Translations under genes and position numbers: made by a program
NCBI RefSeq assembly: GCF_949628265.1
Contig: NC_088789.1
Location: 3,534,001 to 3,598,000 of the forward strand
Reading direction: 5' to 3'
Length of the DNA stretch: 64,000 bases
Origin: Cloeon dipterum
Lineage: Eukaryota; Arthropoda; Insecta; Ephemeroptera; Baetidae
The notes under the pieces: model-generated
The model's database searches: none
What the model saw: only the letters and a program-made list of their open reading frames with translations
What the model was told of the DNA's origin: nothing
Part shown: piece after piece, positions 61,380-64,000 of the stretch
How the letters are laid out: each line of letters opens with the position of its first letter
Numbering within the stretch: the stretch's first letter is position 1

Positions 61380-64000
61380 ATAAAATGTGATTGTGACTAC
61401 GACAAATTTATTCGTTCAACCCTGTTCTAATCCTGATTTTTGCACTTTTATAGGCATGATTTGTATCATTGTCAGCGAAATTTTTGGGGCGAATTATGAC
61501 TAGATGAAAATCTTTCAGATCGAAAGACAAAGATTCACAATCACACAAAAGAGGCCCGAAGAAAAAAGAGCGGCTCCAAGATCACGCCCCAGTTAGTATT
61601 GGCATTTTGGAGGATGACGCGAGCTCTTCCAGCACGCCTATCACGGAGAGGAGGTCAAGACTTGACGCTGGTAACTGCTCTAAATCCAAAATTACCAAAA
61701 TTGTATTAAATAGAAATCCCCTTATTTTTGTAGTTTCGGCAGATGAAGAAGAAGAGGAGGATTTCGAAGACGGAGCCACGAGCTCAAACAGAGACGCTTC
61801 CCCTGCGGACAGCAGCAAGGCCAAGGACGGCCACCACGGTAGCATGAAACGCAAAGCGGAAGTACTATCAATGGAATCCGGCAAAATTGGGGTGACCATC
61901 ACGACCAACCACTCGCACAAGAGACTTATGACTTCTCCAAGGAGCCAAGCATATGAAGAATCATTCATCAAGTCGCTTCAACTAACACCAGTAAGTGTCT
62001 TAATTTTATTCATTAATCGTGAATAACAAGGAAAATCCGCATTTATTATGAGGTACTGTATTGTGCTTGGTTGTGTTGAAAGCTTGAATCAACCACCAGT
62101 CTTTTTTCAGACGTCACTTAAAATAATGAAAAATATATCAATTTCTTTAATAATATTTTTCTACAGGACAAGACGTAATTATATATTGGTATTTTTTACT
62201 CTGTCAGAGAACTCGCTAAATACGGGATTGATATGAAGTTCCCTTGTTGGTTTATCAATTAGTTTTTTAATATTTCCTCAGGATTTGGGTATCAAAGACA
62301 AAAAGTCGCACTAACTATTTATTCATCAGTATCTAGCAAAAAGATCACGCGTTCATATACTTGTCATTGGCAATGGTAATAAAAGTTTCCTTAAACATAT
62401 AAACCGTAATTTCTCGTCTGCTAATTTTCCCACATGTCAGAGGTTAGAATTTCGCGAAGGTGCAGCACAGAATAAAATATTGTCAGAAGAATTAAAAATG
62501 CTTAAATGTTTATTTTACCATATTTCTACAGAACGGTCCTGCGCTGCTAGTTTGTTATATTTCTACCTATCTGTAGAAACATAAATAGCTTGCTACGCAC
62601 CAAAGAAGCTGCATTTCATTCTTCTGACAACTATGACAACCTCGCGTGCGTCTAGCTTCTTTGTCTTCTCTCAAGAAATAAATAATGTGTTTGAGGAAGT
62701 AAAACGACATAATTATTAGGTTAATTCACTAGTTGCCATTCGTACTCAAAGACACAAATAGATGGCACCAGCGGTCACTCTCAATTTTAATGCATTTCCG
62801 CTTCGATTTGAGACTCAATCCTGCTGCTGTGCATTTTGCTCTCATAATTATTTCTATTTATTATGTTGATGGAAAAGAAAATCGTTGTAGACACATCGAG
62901 GAAAGATTTACTATTTAAAAATTGTTTTTTTACGACGATAAGCTGGACCAATTTTGGTTTTCAGCACACAAAAAGGAGTTTTTTAGGTAAAGAATGCGTA
63001 GTGACAGCATTGAGTCTGAAATCGCACTGAAATTGCATTTAAATCCAAAGTGATGACTGGCACCATCGATTGGTGGCTCCAAACACCTAGGGCTTCGCAA
63101 CTGGTGAATTTTATTCTACTTTTTTGTGATATTCAATTGAAATATCTCTGTTACTTATCCATCACCACGATCAAAAAGGGTATTATTATAACCGCTCATC
63201 GCTTTAAAATAAACCCTATTCAATATTTTAAAAATTATTCTCTCGCTGTGCAATTAAAAGATAGTGCCTAATTAACAACATTGAAGCAGTTCATCTTTGT
63301 TTACGGCATGTCACTACAAAATAGATCAGGTGGAATTCATCACTACAATGCAGACAAGAAATATTTATACACCCAAGAAAATTACAAAATATAATAATAA
63401 GCATCTCTGCGTTTATAAATCTTTGACACAATTCAAATACTCAGCATTTATATGTAAGGCGTTATAAAGAGTGGCTGCCGTGGTCAAAGGGTTTTGTTTA
63501 GAAAGCCAACCGGTCTGAGGCGGCAAATACAACTTGGGTTTCGCACGCGTGTTATGATCATGCACGCACGTCCCTGGTTTTCGTGAGGTACTTAGGGTAT
63601 TTAGGTAGCCACGCGATATTTCGAATTTCCTCAACCTGTTACCACCCTAAATGGCAATTTGTATCGCTTGATTAAAATAATCGTGTTTGTCAAGGTGAAC
63701 CGGCGGCCGTCGACCGAAGTCTCTACGCAGGCAGGCCAAAGTGATAACAAGAGCACGGAAATCGGCGGCGACACCTCAAAATCGTCGCAGTCGTGCGAAG
63801 CGGTGGCGCCGGCCAGCTCAGCGAGCAAGGTAAGCAGCTCGCAACTGGCGATCGACACGTCCGGCCAGCGCATGAAGAACGGTGAGCTGGCCACGGCGCC
63901 CGGGTCGCCGCATCTGCCCCCGGGCCGGGCCGAGGCGCCGCGCAGCCCTGCCAGCGCCGAGTATTGGCTAAGCAGAGCACCGATGGCCGAGGAAATTGTG
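58990..64000 (+). CDS. Pc: Polycomb / CBX chromodomain protein, C-terminus beyond the window
   Basis: Five exons are seen: 58990-59049, 60337-60380, 60523-60588, 61519-61990 and 63695 to the window end. The chromodomain is near the N-terminus (VYAAERIMKKRLRK, GRVEYFVKWKGWSQK, HSTWEPEENILDGRLIEIF), with the aromatic cage Tyr, Trp and Trp that reads H3K27me3. A basic KRGPKKKER segment follows, close to the AT-hook-like motif of CBX proteins. Long Ser/acid-rich linker sequence comes next. The last visible residues AEYWLSRAPMAEEIV fit the start of the C-terminal Pc box that binds RING1 in PRC1; the rest is off the edge. Exon 4 contains a 63-nt in-frame segment (61671-61733) with full splice signals. 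The start could also be the second Met (MGDRVY). Confidence 0.93.
61072..61224 (+). repeat. Dispersed repeat family C, copy 3 (TIRs intact)
   Basis: Has terminal inverted repeats GAGGTCTCAGC at 61072-61082 and GCTGAGACCTC at 61214-61224. The interior shares ttaagcactatcaaac, ttcacgtttaaaatattgtc and atcaaaaattaaa with copies 1 and 2. It lies in the third Pc intron. No clear target-site duplication is seen. Confidence 0.8.
61349..61378. repeat. Poly-T tract
   Basis: A run of nearly 30 T lies in the third Pc intron. It may be a retroelement tail in inverse orientation or simple slippage. Confidence 0.9.

Noticed and set aside
61582-61971. Antisense ORF over Pc exon 4
   Set aside because: Serine-rich mirror of the Pc coding strand, without splice or motif support.

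Overview
The window is nuclear DNA of an animal, most likely an arthropod and probably an insect. It is AT-rich, and its genes have many introns, most of them only 50-120 bp with GT-AG borders. Eleven protein-coding genes could be rebuilt exon by exon from conserved protein motifs and splice-phase agreement; ten are complete and one runs off the right edge. The order was not determined. Exon coordinates are my own reading of splice sites without transcript data.

Layout, left to right. 1-5090 is repeat-rich and holds one unrecognised, frame-broken coding remnant (2231-2966). 5092-8751 (-) is a neprilysin-like M13 peptidase relic with a frameshift and no zinc-binding C-terminal half, enclosed by about 0.5-kb inverted repeats. 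10466-12701 (+) is msl-2 (RING plus CXC). 13909-20508 (-) is tripeptidyl-peptidase II in 17 exons. 21698-22027 (+) is NDUFA1 (complex I, MWFE). 22248-24138 (-) is UPF3. 24902-27256 (-) is eEF1B-gamma. 27954-29445 (+) is calcineurin B. 31308-35901 (-) is an ENTPD5/6-like nucleoside diphosphatase. 36330-39926 (-) is fumarase. 41493-47100 (+) is LPGAT1-like acyltransferase. 49365-53335 (-) is Rab26-like. 58990-64000 (+) is Polycomb/CBX, cut by the window end.

The genes are not an operon or a pathway. They are unrelated housekeeping and regulatory genes in divergent or convergent pairs. Several intergenic stretches (eEF1G/CanB, TPP2/NDUFA1, FH/LPGAT1, Rab26/Pc) probably hold divergent promoters. 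Loose themes are mitochondria (NDUFA1, fumarase), RNA and protein turnover (UPF3, eEF1G, TPP2) and chromatin (msl-2, Pc).

The most interesting observation is the Rab26-like gene. It carries two separate 5' modules, each with its own N-terminal exon and its own 37-codon exon for the P-loop and first switch, both joining the same downstream exons in phase 0. One module lacks the conserved Asp after switch I. Other points are four small non-autonomous inverted-repeat elements (three with clear 8-bp target-site duplications), a three-copy family with GAGGTCTCAGC ends, a perfect 30-bp hairpin upstream of Pc, and a 63-nt in-frame intron in Pc.
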